Source: Anaerobacillus sp. (lineage in GTDB: Bacteria; Bacillota; Bacilli; Bacillales; Anaerobacillaceae). Taken from it: DNA of 9,818 nt. How positions within the stretch are numbered: position 1 is the first letter of the stretch; each line of letters starts with the position of its first letter. Of this stretch, positions 1-6,667 are shown piece after piece. Both the position numbers and the translations under genes were made by a program. Under the pieces are notes generated by a model that was not told the origin of the DNA, did not search any database, and saw nothing but the letters and a program-made list of their open reading frames with translations. The stretch spans positions 1-9,818 of the forward strand of contig SKSA01000229.1 in assembly GCA_007118195.1 (NCBI GenBank), written 5' to 3'.

Positions 1-800
1 ATAAGAAGCTCGCTCAGCTTTTTAAGGCGTTTTTGTTCTGCTTGCATATTATCACAAACGTTAATTGCCGCTTCAGCAAAACTAGCAATGGCAGGAACGT
101 TAACGGTCCCAGCCCGAAATCCATTTTCATGGGAAGTATTAGGAATAATTGGTGTCCATTTAATTGAAGGAGCAATATAGACTGCCCCAACTCCTTTAGG
201 GCCATAAATCTTATGGCTTGATAATGAGATGCTATCAACATTTAAAGCTGCTACATCGATAGGGATTTTTCCAAATGCTTGAACACAATCACTATGAAAA
301 ATAATATTTTTTTGCTTAAGCAATTCACCAATTTTACTTAAGCTTTGAATGGTACCGATATCGGAGTTTGCATATCCAATAGAAACTAGGATCGTATTGT
401 CCTGAAGTGCTGCTTCTAACTTGGGAATTGAAACGACTCCGAACTGATCAACGTCTAAAAAAGTGATTTCGTATCCTTCTTCTTCTAATTGTAAAAACGT
501 GTTGATCACCGAAAAATGTTCAATGCTCGTTGTTATAATATGTCCTTTTTTCCCTTTGACCAAAGACTTAATGGCCAAGTTATTGGAATCTGAGCCCCCA
601 CCAGTGAAATAAATCCCTTTTTCATCACCGTTAATACAGTTAGAAACAGCTTTCCTTGATTGCTCTAAAAGATTTTTCGCTTGTGCGCCGACGTCATGTA
701 GACTGCTAGGATTGCCGTAAAAATTTTGAGAGGCCTTCGAAAAAACTTGTAAAGCACGTTCGGACATCGGAGTAGTTGCACAATAATCTAAATAAATCAT
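1..800 (-). CDS. nifS: Cysteine desulfurase NifS (partial, C-terminus off left edge)
   Basis: PLP-dependent enzyme that removes sulfur from L-cysteine; the B. subtilis orthologue beside nadBCA serves the Fe-S cluster of NadA. The frame is open from ATG at 800 down to the window edge: 266 full codons of an expected 380-400. Seen in the translation are the start MIYLDYCATTPMS, FTGGGSDSNN (about 66-74), the PLP-stacking His in SIEHFSV (H95), HSDCVQ (H169, D171, Q174), the PLP lysine in SSHKIYGPKG (K197) and the substrate-binding FRAGT (R229). The persulfide cysteine loop lies beyond the window. The start is fixed by AAGGTG at 808-813 on the minus strand. It is divergent from nadB, as in B. subtilis, where NadR represses both units. 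One small oddity: family members usually have Glu in the GGSESN motif, and here it is Asp. The fit to the NadA-linked NifS subgroup is close. Confidence 0.93.
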   Translation of the reverse strand, partial: MIYLDYCATTPMSERALQVFSKASQNFYGNPSSLHDVGAQAKNLLEQSRKAVSNCINGDEKGIYFTGGGSDSNNLAIKSLVKGKKGHIITTSIEHFSVINTFLQLEEEGYEITFLDVDQFGVVSIPKLEAALQDNTILVSIGYANSDIGTIQSLSKIGELLKQKNIIFHSDCVQAFGKIPIDVAALNVDSISLSSHKIYGPKGVGAVYIAPSIKWTPIIPNTSHENGFRAGTVNVPAIASFAEAAINVCDNMQAEQKRLKKLSELL

Positions 801-975
801 GTTTAAACACCTTCTTTTTTGGAATTTTCCCCAGTGGTGGGAATTTTCTGTGAAGCCATTATTACATTTCGATCATCCAATCAAAAACGGTTGATGTCAT
901 TAAGTCAATTGAGAGTGCCTTCAGAACTGTTTTAATGCTTTATCAAAATCATAAACTTTTTTATAAAGCAAAAAA

Positions 976-985
976 AGTCTTGTCA
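976..985. promoter_or_regulatory. Candidate NadR/NiaR operator 2 (AGTCTTGTCA)
   Basis: The minus-strand reading TGACAAGACT matches operator 1 (TGTCAAGACA) at 8 of 10 positions. The two centres are 36 bp apart, between three and four helical turns. It would sit just downstream of the -10 of a leftward promoter using TTGACA at 1012-1017. Assignment is inference. Confidence 0.35.
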
Positions 986-987
986 CT

Positions 988-1017
988 AGTTTAAAAGTAT
1001 GTAAATATAAGTGTCAA
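988..1017 (-). promoter_or_regulatory. Candidate nifS promoter overlapping operators
   Basis: On the minus strand TTGACA (complement of 1012-1017) is followed, after 18 bp, by TAAACT (complement of 988-993), a 4/6 match to TATAAT. An alternative lies nearer the gene: TTGACT (complement of 903-908), 17 bp, TTTGAT (complement of 880-885). The sequence alone does not decide between them. The first would place both palindromes over the promoter. Confidence 0.35.
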
Positions 1018-1021
1018 GACA
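1012..1021. promoter_or_regulatory. Candidate NadR/NiaR operator 1 (TGTCAAGACA)
   Basis: TGTC-AA-GACA is a 4+2+4 palindrome. Read on the minus strand it is TGTCTTGACA, which includes a consensus -35 hexamer (TTGACA, complement of 1012-1017) for leftward transcription. The site also lies at the -35 zone of the nadB promoter. Its position suits a repressor that blocks both divergent promoters. The assignment to NadR/NiaR is inference. Confidence 0.45.
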
Positions 1022-1048
1022 GTTGTATGTTCATAAGTGTTTTATAAT
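1020..1048 (+). promoter_or_regulatory. Probable sigma-A promoter of nadBCA
   Basis: A perfect -10 hexamer TATAAT lies at 1043-1048, about 46 bp before the nadB start. The -35 is poor: CAGTTG at 1020-1025 gives a 17-bp spacer, and overlaps the end of the candidate operator. A weak -35 beside an operator fits a regulated promoter. Confidence 0.5.
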
Positions 1049-1093
1049 TAACTAATCAAGGCGCCTTACGCTTTTCTTACAAGGAGGATTGTC

Positions 1094-2713
1094 ATGAATG
1101 TGAAGAAAACAGATGTTGTTATCATCGGTAGTGGCCTGGCAGGTTTAATGACTGCAGACTATCTTTGCGACGAAAAAAATGTGATGCTTATCACAAAGTC
1201 CGAGCTTAACCATAGTAATTCATGGTTAGCTCAAGGTGGGATCGCTGCGGCCATTACGAAGGAAGATCACTGGCAAGAGCATTATGAGGATACGATTGTT
1301 GCTGGTGGATTTCATAATAGAAAAGAGACAACTGAGCTTCTCGTAAAGCAAGGTTCTTCGCTAATTAGTAGACTTATTGAGATCGGTGTAAACTTTGATA
1401 AAGATAAAAACAATCAACTTTCCTTAGGAATGGAAGGGGCTCATCAAAAAAGGAGAATCCTCCATGCTGGTGGAGATGCAACTGGAAAAGTGATCGTTGA
1501 AGCGGTGATGGCTAGAGTCATTCCTAGAGTTGAAATTTTCGAGCGTGAAATGGCTTTTGATTTACACGTAGAAGATGGTGTTTGTCGAGGGGTTTTCACT
1601 AAAGATGAACAAGGCTCTATTTGGTATATTGAAGCCGATCATGTCATTATTGCCACTGGTGGTGTAGGCCAACTTTATTCTGCTACATCGAACTGTAAAG
1701 AGGCAACAGGAGACGGTATCGCGATGGCGTACCGAGCTGGAGCCGAGGTAGCTGATATGGAGTTTATTCAATTTCACCCCACCTTATTAATGAATGGCGA
1801 TAGTAGTTGTGGACTTATTTCAGAAGCCGTACGTGGTGAAGGAGCAAAGCTTGTTACCGAAGAGGGATGTTACTTAATGAAAGGGAAACATCCGATGGAA
1901 GACTTAGCACCTCGAGATGTAGTTGCAAGAGAAATTTTTCATTCGAAATTAAAACAAGAGAAAATCTTTTTAAATATAGCAAATGTAAAGAATTTTAAAC
2001 AAAGGTTCCCATCCATTTATAAGATGTGTGAAAAAAATCCAGAGATGTTGGAAAATAAATTATTACCTGTAGAGCCTGGAGCTCACTTTATTATGGGGGG
2101 CATTAAAGTAAATAGAAAAGGGCAATCATCGATTGAAAATTTATATGCGGTAGGTGAATGTGCATATACTGGTGTTCATGGAGCTAATCGTTTAGCCAGT
2201 AATTCCTTATTAGAAGCGGTTGTTTTTAGCGAACGTTTGTCGAGAACCGTGTTAAACAAGAAGCAAATAAACAATCGGGAAAAAGGGGCACCATCCATCG
2301 TTATAAAAAATAAAACCTCAAAGGAACTTCCAACTACTGAAGAAATACAAAATGTAATGGATCAGTATGTCGGTATTATTCGCAACAAAAAAGGGCTTCA
2401 AAAAGCGATTCAGTGGTTTGGCCAATACGAGAGTATCTTAAGAGAAAAAAGTCATTATCAGCTTTCTACTCAAGAAAAAATCATTAGTAATATGTTAACC
2501 GTTGGTTTTTTAGTTACAAAGGCAAGCCTTTTAAGGAATGAAAGTCGTGGCGGTCATTATAGGAACGATTTTCCGATGAAAAATGACGACCAATGGTTTG
2601 GATATAGAAGTGTTTTTAAAAATGGTGAGTTATGTCGTGAGAGGTTCATTGAAAACGAAGCATCAGTGCAAGGATCATTACCGGAACTTAAAAAGGAGCT
2701 GTCTATTTCATGA
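1094..2713 (+). CDS. nadB: L-aspartate oxidase NadB
   Basis: FAD flavoprotein that oxidises L-aspartate to iminoaspartate, the first step of de novo NAD synthesis; cytosolic. 539 aa, normal for Bacillus NadB. Visible are the dinucleotide-binding GSGLAG (12-17), NSWLAQGGIA (42-51), MEGAHQKRRILH (113-124), QFHPT with H228, LAPRDVVARE (271-280), GAHFIMGGI with H331, GANRLASNS with R366 (family FAD/substrate-site residues), and the C-terminal helical RNESRGGHYR (481-490) typical of the succinate dehydrogenase/aspartate oxidase family. The ATG is fixed by AAGGAGG at 1081-1087 with a 6-nt spacer. Its TGA overlaps the nadC ATG (ATGA), so translation is probably coupled. Fumarate reductase flavoprotein is the nearest alternative, but the nadC and nadA neighbours rule it out. 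Confidence 0.97.
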   Translation: MNVKKTDVVIIGSGLAGLMTADYLCDEKNVMLITKSELNHSNSWLAQGGIAAAITKEDHWQEHYEDTIVAGGFHNRKETTELLVKQGSSLISRLIEIGVNFDKDKNNQLSLGMEGAHQKRRILHAGGDATGKVIVEAVMARVIPRVEIFEREMAFDLHVEDGVCRGVFTKDEQGSIWYIEADHVIIATGGVGQLYSATSNCKEATGDGIAMAYRAGAEVADMEFIQFHPTLLMNGDSSCGLISEAVRGEGAKLVTEEGCYLMKGKHPMEDLAPRDVVAREIFHSKLKQEKIFLNIANVKNFKQRFPSIYKMCEKNPEMLENKLLPVEPGAHFIMGGIKVNRKGQSSIENLYAVGECAYTGVHGANRLASNSLLEAVVFSERLSRTVLNKKQINNREKGAPSIVIKNKTSKELPTTEEIQNVMDQYVGIIRNKKGLQKAIQWFGQYESILREKSHYQLSTQEKIISNMLTVGFLVTKASLLRNESRGGHYRNDFPMKNDDQWFGYRSVFKNGELCRERFIENEASVQGSLPELKKELSIS

Positions 2714-3543
2714 ATGACTTAAAGCTAAAAGCAATGTTAGAAGCATTTTTTGATGAGGATATTGGAATTGGTGATTTAACAAGTGAAACGATTTTTTCTG
2801 ATCAAGACATCGGTTATGGGGTATTTGTAGCTAAAAATGACGGTGTTTTTAGTGGGAACAATGTGATTAAACAAGGATTTAAACTTTTAAATGACCAAAT
2901 ATCGATAGAGTTTAACGTACTAGATGGTTCAGCAGTAAAAAAAGGCGATACAATTGCTACGGCTAAGGGGCCTGTGATCGATTTATTAAAAGGTGAACGA
3001 GTGATATTAAATTTAATTCAACGAATGAGTGGAATTGCTACTATTACGAATAGTGCAGTAAAGAATTTACAAGGAAATCACACAAAAATTTGTGACACAC
3101 GGAAAACGACTCCTGGCCTGAGAATGTTAGAAAAATATGCGGTTACATGTGGTGGTGGTTTTAACCATCGTTTTGGACTTTATGATGCAGTCATGATTAA
3201 AGACAACCATATTGCAGCAGCAGGTGGTATTGAAAATGCGGTCAAAAAGGTCCGAGAACAGTTAGGCCATACTGTAAAAATCGAAGTAGAAACAGAGTCA
3301 AGGGAAGATGTTCTTGCTGCTGTGGAGGCTCGTGCCGATATTATTATGTTCGATAATCGCTCACCAGAGGAGATTATCGAATTAAAAAAACTAGTACCTG
3401 AAGGAATTATTACTGAAGCATCAGGTGGAATTACCATCGAGAATGTTAGTAGTTACGCAAAAACAGAAGTGGACTATATTTCACTAGGCTTTCTCACCCA
3501 CTCCGCCAAAGCATTAGATATAAGTTTTAATATCGAAGCGTAA
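2710..3543 (+). CDS. nadC: Nicotinate-nucleotide pyrophosphorylase (quinolinate phosphoribosyltransferase) NadC
   Basis: Decarboxylating type II phosphoribosyltransferase that converts quinolinate and PRPP to nicotinate mononucleotide. 277 aa, within the family range. Seen are the N-terminal EDIGIGDLTSE region (16-26), GERVILNLIQRMSGIAT (95-111), the hallmark DTRKTTPGLR (129-138), the basic quinolinate/PRPP site NHR (152-154) and IKDNH with K164, IEVET with E193, MFDN with D215, and SGGI (238-241) of the phosphate-binding end of the barrel. The ATG overlaps the nadB stop by 4 bp. An SD (AAGGAG, 2693-2698) lies inside nadB, 11 nt upstream. Its product enters the NAD pathway at NaMN. Nothing looks damaged. 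Confidence 0.97.
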   Translation: MNDLKLKAMLEAFFDEDIGIGDLTSETIFSDQDIGYGVFVAKNDGVFSGNNVIKQGFKLLNDQISIEFNVLDGSAVKKGDTIATAKGPVIDLLKGERVILNLIQRMSGIATITNSAVKNLQGNHTKICDTRKTTPGLRMLEKYAVTCGGGFNHRFGLYDAVMIKDNHIAAAGGIENAVKKVREQLGHTVKIEVETESREDVLAAVEARADIIMFDNRSPEEIIELKKLVPEGIITEASGGITIENVSSYAKTEVDYISLGFLTHSAKALDISFNIEA

Positions 3544-3547
3544 ATTC

Positions 3548-3575
3548 GTTCGGAGAATTTTGATCCTCTCCGAGC
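3548..3575 (+). other. Hairpin in the nadC-nadA spacer
   Basis: GTTCGGAGA (3548-3556) pairs with TCTCCGAGC (3567-3575), nine pairs including one T-G wobble, around a 10-nt loop. It starts 5 nt after the nadC stop. No T-run follows, so it is not a standard intrinsic terminator. It may stabilise the 3' end of an nadBC segment or set nadA expression relative to nadBC. Confidence 0.5.
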
Positions 3576-3585
3576 AGCTAAACAA

Positions 3586-3634
3586 CTCAACACTCAACAC
3601 TCAAAACTCAAAACTCAAAACTCAAAACTCAAAA
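3586..3634 (+). repeat. Seven tandem 7-bp repeats (CTCAACA/CTCAAAA) before nadA
   Basis: Two CTCAACA units are followed by five CTCAAAA units with no interruption, 49 bp in all. The last unit runs directly into GGAG, so its AAAA forms the start of the nadA Shine-Dalgarno. The stretch has no G and cannot fold on itself, so as mRNA it is a single-stranded ribosome approach. Short perfect repeats of this kind can change copy number by slippage. Confidence 0.9.
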
Positions 3635-3647
3635 GGAGATGAATTAA

Positions 3648-4751
3648 ATGAGTATTTTAGATATGATGAATGAAACAGTTACAATACCTGATCATTATAA
3701 AAATATGTCTACTGAGGAAATGGAAAAAAGAATTAGAGAAATTAAAGATAAGTTTGATACGCGTCTTTACATTCCAGGGCACCATTATCAAAAGGATGAA
3801 GTAATTCAATTTGCTGATGATACTGGAGATTCATTGAAGCTTGCACAGTTGTCGGCAAATAATGAACTTGCTGAATATATCGTTTTTTGTGGCGTTCATT
3901 TTATGGCAGAAACTGCTGATATTTTAACAAACGAAAATCAAAAAGTATTATTACCTGACATGAGAGCGGGATGTTCAATGGCAGATATGGCAGACATTGA
4001 GCAAACAGAAAGAGCTTGGATAAAGCTTCAAGAAATTTATGGTGATACGATGTTGCCGTTAACTTATGTGAATAGTACAGCTGCCATTAAATCTTTCTGT
4101 GGTAGGCATGATGGAGCGACGGTTACATCCTCAAATGCGAAAAAAATGGTTCAATGGGCATTAACTCAGAAAGAACGAATTTTCTTTTTACCAGATCAGC
4201 ATTTAGGGAGAAATACTGCTTTTGATTTAGGAATTCCCCTTGAAGAAATGGCGATTTGGGATCCAGAATTAGATAAGTTAGAATATGACGGAGATTTAAA
4301 CGATGTCAAGGTTATTTTATGGAAAGGCTATTGCTCCGTTCATGAAAAGTTTACAGTAGAAAATATTGAAGAAGTTCGAAAGCAACATCCTGAAGTAAAC
4401 ATTCTTGTTCACCCTGAATGTAGTCATGAAGTTGTGCAATTATCAGATTATGCGGGATCTACTAGCTATATTATAGAGAAACTTAACGAAGCAAAGCCTA
4501 ACACAATTTGGGCTGTTGGAACTGAAATGAATTTAGTAAAAAGATTAGGTCAAATTCATTCAGATAAACAAGTTATTTCCTTAAATCCTAATATGTGTCC
4601 ATGTTTAACGATGAATCGAATCGATCTCCCTCATTTATTATGGTCATTAGAAAGTATTGAAAATGGAAATCCAATTAATCAAATAACAGTTGAAAAAGAA
4701 ATTGCAGAAAATGCTCTTTTAGCCGTTGAACGAATGCTTCAAAGAGCTTAA
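3648..4751 (+). CDS. nadA: Quinolinate synthase NadA
   Basis: [4Fe-4S] dehydratase that condenses iminoaspartate with dihydroxyacetone phosphate to form quinolinate. 367 aa, the Bacillus-type length. Cluster cysteines fit the B. subtilis pattern (C110, C230, C320) with a one-residue offset: C109 in [11 protein letters not shown]229 in [10 protein letters not shown] and C319 in [10 protein letters not shown], which gives a CPC pair with C317. Also seen are [11 protein letters not shown] (42-52), [14 protein letters not shown] (80-93), [10 protein letters not shown] (140-149) and HPECSHEV (255-262). The start is set by AAAAGGAG (3631-3638), whose first half is the end of the heptamer repeat, with a 9-nt spacer to ATG. 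It is last in the operon. The sulfur for its cluster is probably supplied by the divergent NifS. No NAD riboswitch-like structure was seen in front of it. Confidence 0.97.
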   Translation: MSILDMMNETVTIPDHYKNMSTEEMEKRIREIKDKFDTRLYIPGHHYQKDEVIQFADDTGDSLKLAQLSANNELAEYIVFCGVHFMAETADILTNENQKVLLPDMRAGCSMADMADIEQTERAWIKLQEIYGDTMLPLTYVNSTAAIKSFCGRHDGATVTSSNAKKMVQWALTQKERIFFLPDQHLGRNTAFDLGIPLEEMAIWDPELDKLEYDGDLNDVKVILWKGYCSVHEKFTVENIEEVRKQHPEVNILVHPECSHEVVQLSDYAGSTSYIIEKLNEAKPNTIWAVGTEMNLVKRLGQIHSDKQVISLNPNMCPCLTMNRIDLPHLLWSLESIENGNPINQITVEKEIAENALLAVERMLQRA

Positions 4752-4773
4752 AAAGCCAAGTGTTTTTAAAAGG

Positions 4774-4813
4774 TGACAAAAGTAGTTAATCGGACTACTT
4801 TTGTCATTTTTTT
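4774..4813 (+). terminator. Intrinsic terminator of nadBCA
   Basis: TGACAAAAGTAGT (4774-4786) pairs perfectly with ACTACTTTTGTCA (4794-4806), a 13-bp stem with a 7-nt loop, followed by seven T (4807-4813). It starts 23 bp after the nadA stop. Confidence 0.93.
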
Positions 4814-4869
4814 GTTTGTAAAAGTTGGTTAGTTGGAAAAGGAAGCATCGTCATAAGAGTTTTGTATAT

Positions 4870-5058
4870 AAAAAAGGTGGATGATTTCGTGAACGAGCGT
4901 CTGAGCGTGCTCCTGCGTCTACCAGTATCGCTTTGAAGTAGGCTTCCTCGTCGCAAAGCTGCATGAAGTAAGTTTTAAGATGTGTCTCATGATGTGATTG
5001 AGGTCAGTAGCTTCGCTAGAAGGTCACGGCGAAGTGAAGGAAATCATCCGTCTTTTTT
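4870..5058 (+). repeat. 189-bp element with 19-nt inverted ends (structured RNA or MITE-like)
   Basis: The left end AAAAAAGGTGGATGATTTC (4870-4888) and the right end GAAATCATCCGTCTTTTTT (5040-5058) are inverted repeats with 17 of 19 Watson-Crick matches. Both mismatches (4877 with 5051, 4878 with 5050) are G-U pairs in plus-strand RNA but A-C clashes in minus-strand RNA. Internal pairing includes GCTTTG with CAAAGC around 4930-4960, TAGC with GCTA around 5009-5019, and a competing CTTCGC with GCGAAG (about 5011-5032). TATATA at 4865-4870 could be a -10, but no good -35 was found. The right end resembles an intrinsic terminator. No ORF is credible. It could be a small RNA, a bcr1-like dispersed repeat or a miniature transposable element. 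No clear target-site duplication is visible. Confidence 0.6.
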
Positions 5059-5092
5059 GAGTACAATTCTTTAATGATTCGTTTATTAAGTG

Positions 5093-5122
5093 GTTATATA
5101 TAACAATTTCATTGCATAAATT
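5093..5122 (+). promoter_or_regulatory. Possible sigma-E-type promoter for safA
   Basis: GTTATATA (5093-5100), a 14-bp spacer, then CATAAATT (5115-5122) resembles the mother-cell sigma-E pattern (ATATT-like -35, CATAnnnT-like -10). B. subtilis safA is known to be sigma-E-dependent. The match is approximate and the leader would be long (about 155 nt). Confidence 0.3.
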
Positions 5123-5268
5123 GTGCTGAAGGACATTATTGATATTATTTTTATTAATGCTAGGGGGATTAAAGACGTAACATTTTATCGGCAACGGCAA
5201 ATGTACCAATTTTGAAGATGGAGGCATGTAATTTTTTTAAATATATGCTATTGCTGAAGAATTAGCAT

Positions 5269-5289
5269 AAGGAGGGAAATATGACGTGA
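5269..5289 (+). promoter_or_regulatory. safA ribosome-binding site with two-codon overlapping ORF
   Basis: AAGGAGGG (5269-5276) precedes ATG (5281), which opens Met-Thr-stop (ATG ACG TGA). The TGA at 5287-5289 overlaps the safA GTG at 5286-5288 as GTGA. One SD therefore serves two starts, at gaps of 4 and 9 nt. Confidence 0.55.
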
Positions 5290-6626
5290 AAATTCATATT
5301 GTTCAGCAAGGAGATACTTTATGGAAGCTATCCAAAAAGTATGATGTTGATTTTGAACAACTAAAAGCAGTTAATAGTCATTTAAGCAATCCAGATGTTA
5401 TTATGCCAGGAATGAAAATTAAAATTCCTACGGGTGGTGTACCGGTAAAAAAACAAGTGGCTAAAAAAGAAGAGCCGGTAAAAGTTAAAGAACAGCCAAT
5501 AGTGAAAGAAGTTCCAGTACCAAAAAAAGAAGTGAAAGTTCCACCACCGAAAATGCCGGAAGAAGTAAAGAAGCCGCCAAAACCGGAAGCGCCAGTTGTA
5601 CAACAACCAATTCATATACAACCGATCCAGCAACCGATGCAACAACTAACCAAAAAGCAGTATGAACAACATCTGCATAATATGAATATGCATTTTAATA
5701 TTTATAAACCAATGCCACCAGCACCACCGCCAGTACATCCGGCACCACCTGAACCACCAAAAGTACCTGAACCACCGAAATTACCAGTAAAAGATTTACC
5801 GAAGGTAGAGAAACCAAAACCAATGCCACCGCCAGTACCACCTAAAAAGGAAATACCAAAACCTGTTAAGCCAATAGAGAAACCGGTAAAAGCACCAATA
5901 CCAAAACCTGTTAAGCCAGTAGAGAAACCGTTAGAAGCACCAATAGCAAAACCTGCAGTTCCACCAAAAATGCCAATGCCAGAGCAATGCTATCCGGTGA
6001 CTGGGATTATCCCTGGATGCTCATATCAAGCACCACCAATCGTTCAGCAATATCAAGCATATCCGCAATATCCAGTAATGCCACCAGCAGGACCGCCGAT
6101 GCCAGGATACGCCCCAGCCCCAATGCCAGCATATCCAGCACCGCCGCCAATGCCGTGCTATCAACAACCAGGTCCATATGGATATCCTCCTGTAGGAGCA
6201 CCGATGCCTGGATATCAGCAACCACCAGTTGCACCACCTTATGGCATGGCGCCACCGCCACAACAGTGGCCACAAATGCCAGAATATAATGATGTAGATT
6301 TTGACGATGATGATCTTGATGATATTTCAACAGATATGCCACCAATACCTCCTGGACCACCAATGCAAGGTCCACCGCCTGGATATTGGGGACAACAAGG
6401 TGTACCACAACAATATGGTGATATTTCAATGTCACCACAGCCAATGCCATATTTACCGCAACAACCGATGCAGCCATCATATCCACAAATGCCGATGGCT
6501 CCGCAGCAACCGCCTGGGTATCCGCAGCAACCGTCTGGATATCCGCAACAACCACCGTATCCATCTGGACATCAATTCCGTCCACCATACTACGGTGAGA
6601 CAACAAATGATGAATCAGAAGATTAA
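5286..6626 (+). CDS. safA: SafA-like LysM spore coat/cortex-interface protein
   Basis: Inner-coat morphogenetic protein expected at the cortex-coat boundary of the forespore. 446 aa; B. subtilis SafA has 387. One LysM domain (about 2-48: IVQQGDTLWKLSKKYDV ... PGMKIKIP) binds peptidoglycan. After it comes a Lys/Pro-rich linker with a 15-residue repeat (190-204, 205-219, part copy 220-223), a CYPVTGIIPGC segment (235-245), and a Pro/Gln/Tyr/Met-rich tail (about 246-436) interrupted by an acidic DVDFDDDDLDD patch (337-347). By my count about 41 lysines lie in residues 1-228 and none in 229-446. The start is GTG: AAGGAGGG (5269-5276) fits it with a 9-nt gap, and MKIHIVQQGDTLW is the usual SafA start. 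An ATG 5 nt upstream opens only ATG-ACG-TGA, overlapping the GTG. SafA identity rests on LysM plus position between nadA and a coxA-like gene, because the tail is low complexity. Confidence 0.85.
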   Translation: MKIHIVQQGDTLWKLSKKYDVDFEQLKAVNSHLSNPDVIMPGMKIKIPTGGVPVKKQVAKKEEPVKVKEQPIVKEVPVPKKEVKVPPPKMPEEVKKPPKPEAPVVQQPIHIQPIQQPMQQLTKKQYEQHLHNMNMHFNIYKPMPPAPPPVHPAPPEPPKVPEPPKLPVKDLPKVEKPKPMPPPVPPKKEIPKPVKPIEKPVKAPIPKPVKPVEKPLEAPIAKPAVPPKMPMPEQCYPVTGIIPGCSYQAPPIVQQYQAYPQYPVMPPAGPPMPGYAPAPMPAYPAPPPMPCYQQPGPYGYPPVGAPMPGYQQPPVAPPYGMAPPPQQWPQMPEYNDVDFDDDDLDDISTDMPPIPPGPPMQGPPPGYWGQQGVPQQYGDISMSPQPMPYLPQQPMQPSYPQMPMAPQQPPGYPQQPSGYPQQPPYPSGHQFRPPYYGETTNDESED

Positions 6627-6635
6627 AAAAAGCAT

Positions 6636-6667
6636 AAAAAAGCCAACCGATTAGGTTGGCTTTTTTT
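6636..6667 (+). terminator. Intrinsic terminator of safA
   Basis: AAAAAAGCCAACC (6636-6648), loop GATTA, GGTTGGCTTTTTT (6654-6666) and a final T. The GC-rich core GCCAACC/GGTTGGC is perfect and ends in seven T. The A-run upstream would let it act in both directions. Confidence 0.93.

Larger units (their letters stand above)
801..1093. promoter_or_regulatory. Divergent nifS / nadB control region
   Basis: This 293-bp AT-rich spacer contains no credible ORF. It must hold the promoters of both divergent transcripts. Visible elements are a nadB -10 (TATAAT, 1043-1048), candidate nifS promoters on the minus strand, two related palindromes (976-985, 1012-1021) and an 8-bp inverted repeat (936-943 with 963-970). 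Co-repression of both units by NadR/NiaR with nicotinate is established in B. subtilis. Applying it here is inference from gene order. Confidence 0.7.

Noticed and set aside
14..241. Short minus-strand ORF
   Set aside because: Out of frame with nifS, which has a clear conserved translation over the same bases.
3586..3634. CRISPR-like array
   Set aside because: Seven-base units with no spacers; a simple tandem repeat.
3544..3647. NAD-sensing riboswitch before nadA
   Set aside because: Only a single hairpin and an unstructured repeat are present; no complex fold is possible in the G-free array.
4870..5058. Insertion-sequence remnant with target duplication
   Set aside because: The flanks (TTTGTATAT and GAGTACAAT) show no direct repeat, and no transposase-like coding was found.
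5024..5227. Minus-strand ORF of 67 codons in the nadA-safA spacer
   Set aside because: Crosses the end of the structured element; no SD and no protein-like pattern.
5802..5825. Internal safA start at M180 (as for the short SafA form of B. subtilis)
   Set aside because: The only SD-like sequence (AAGGTAGAG, 5802-5810) is weak and 12 nt or more away; cannot be supported from sequence.
6007..6606. Long minus-strand ORF of 199 codons opposite safA
   Set aside because: Low-complexity shadow of the CCA/CAA-rich coding strand; no SD, no recognisable domain.
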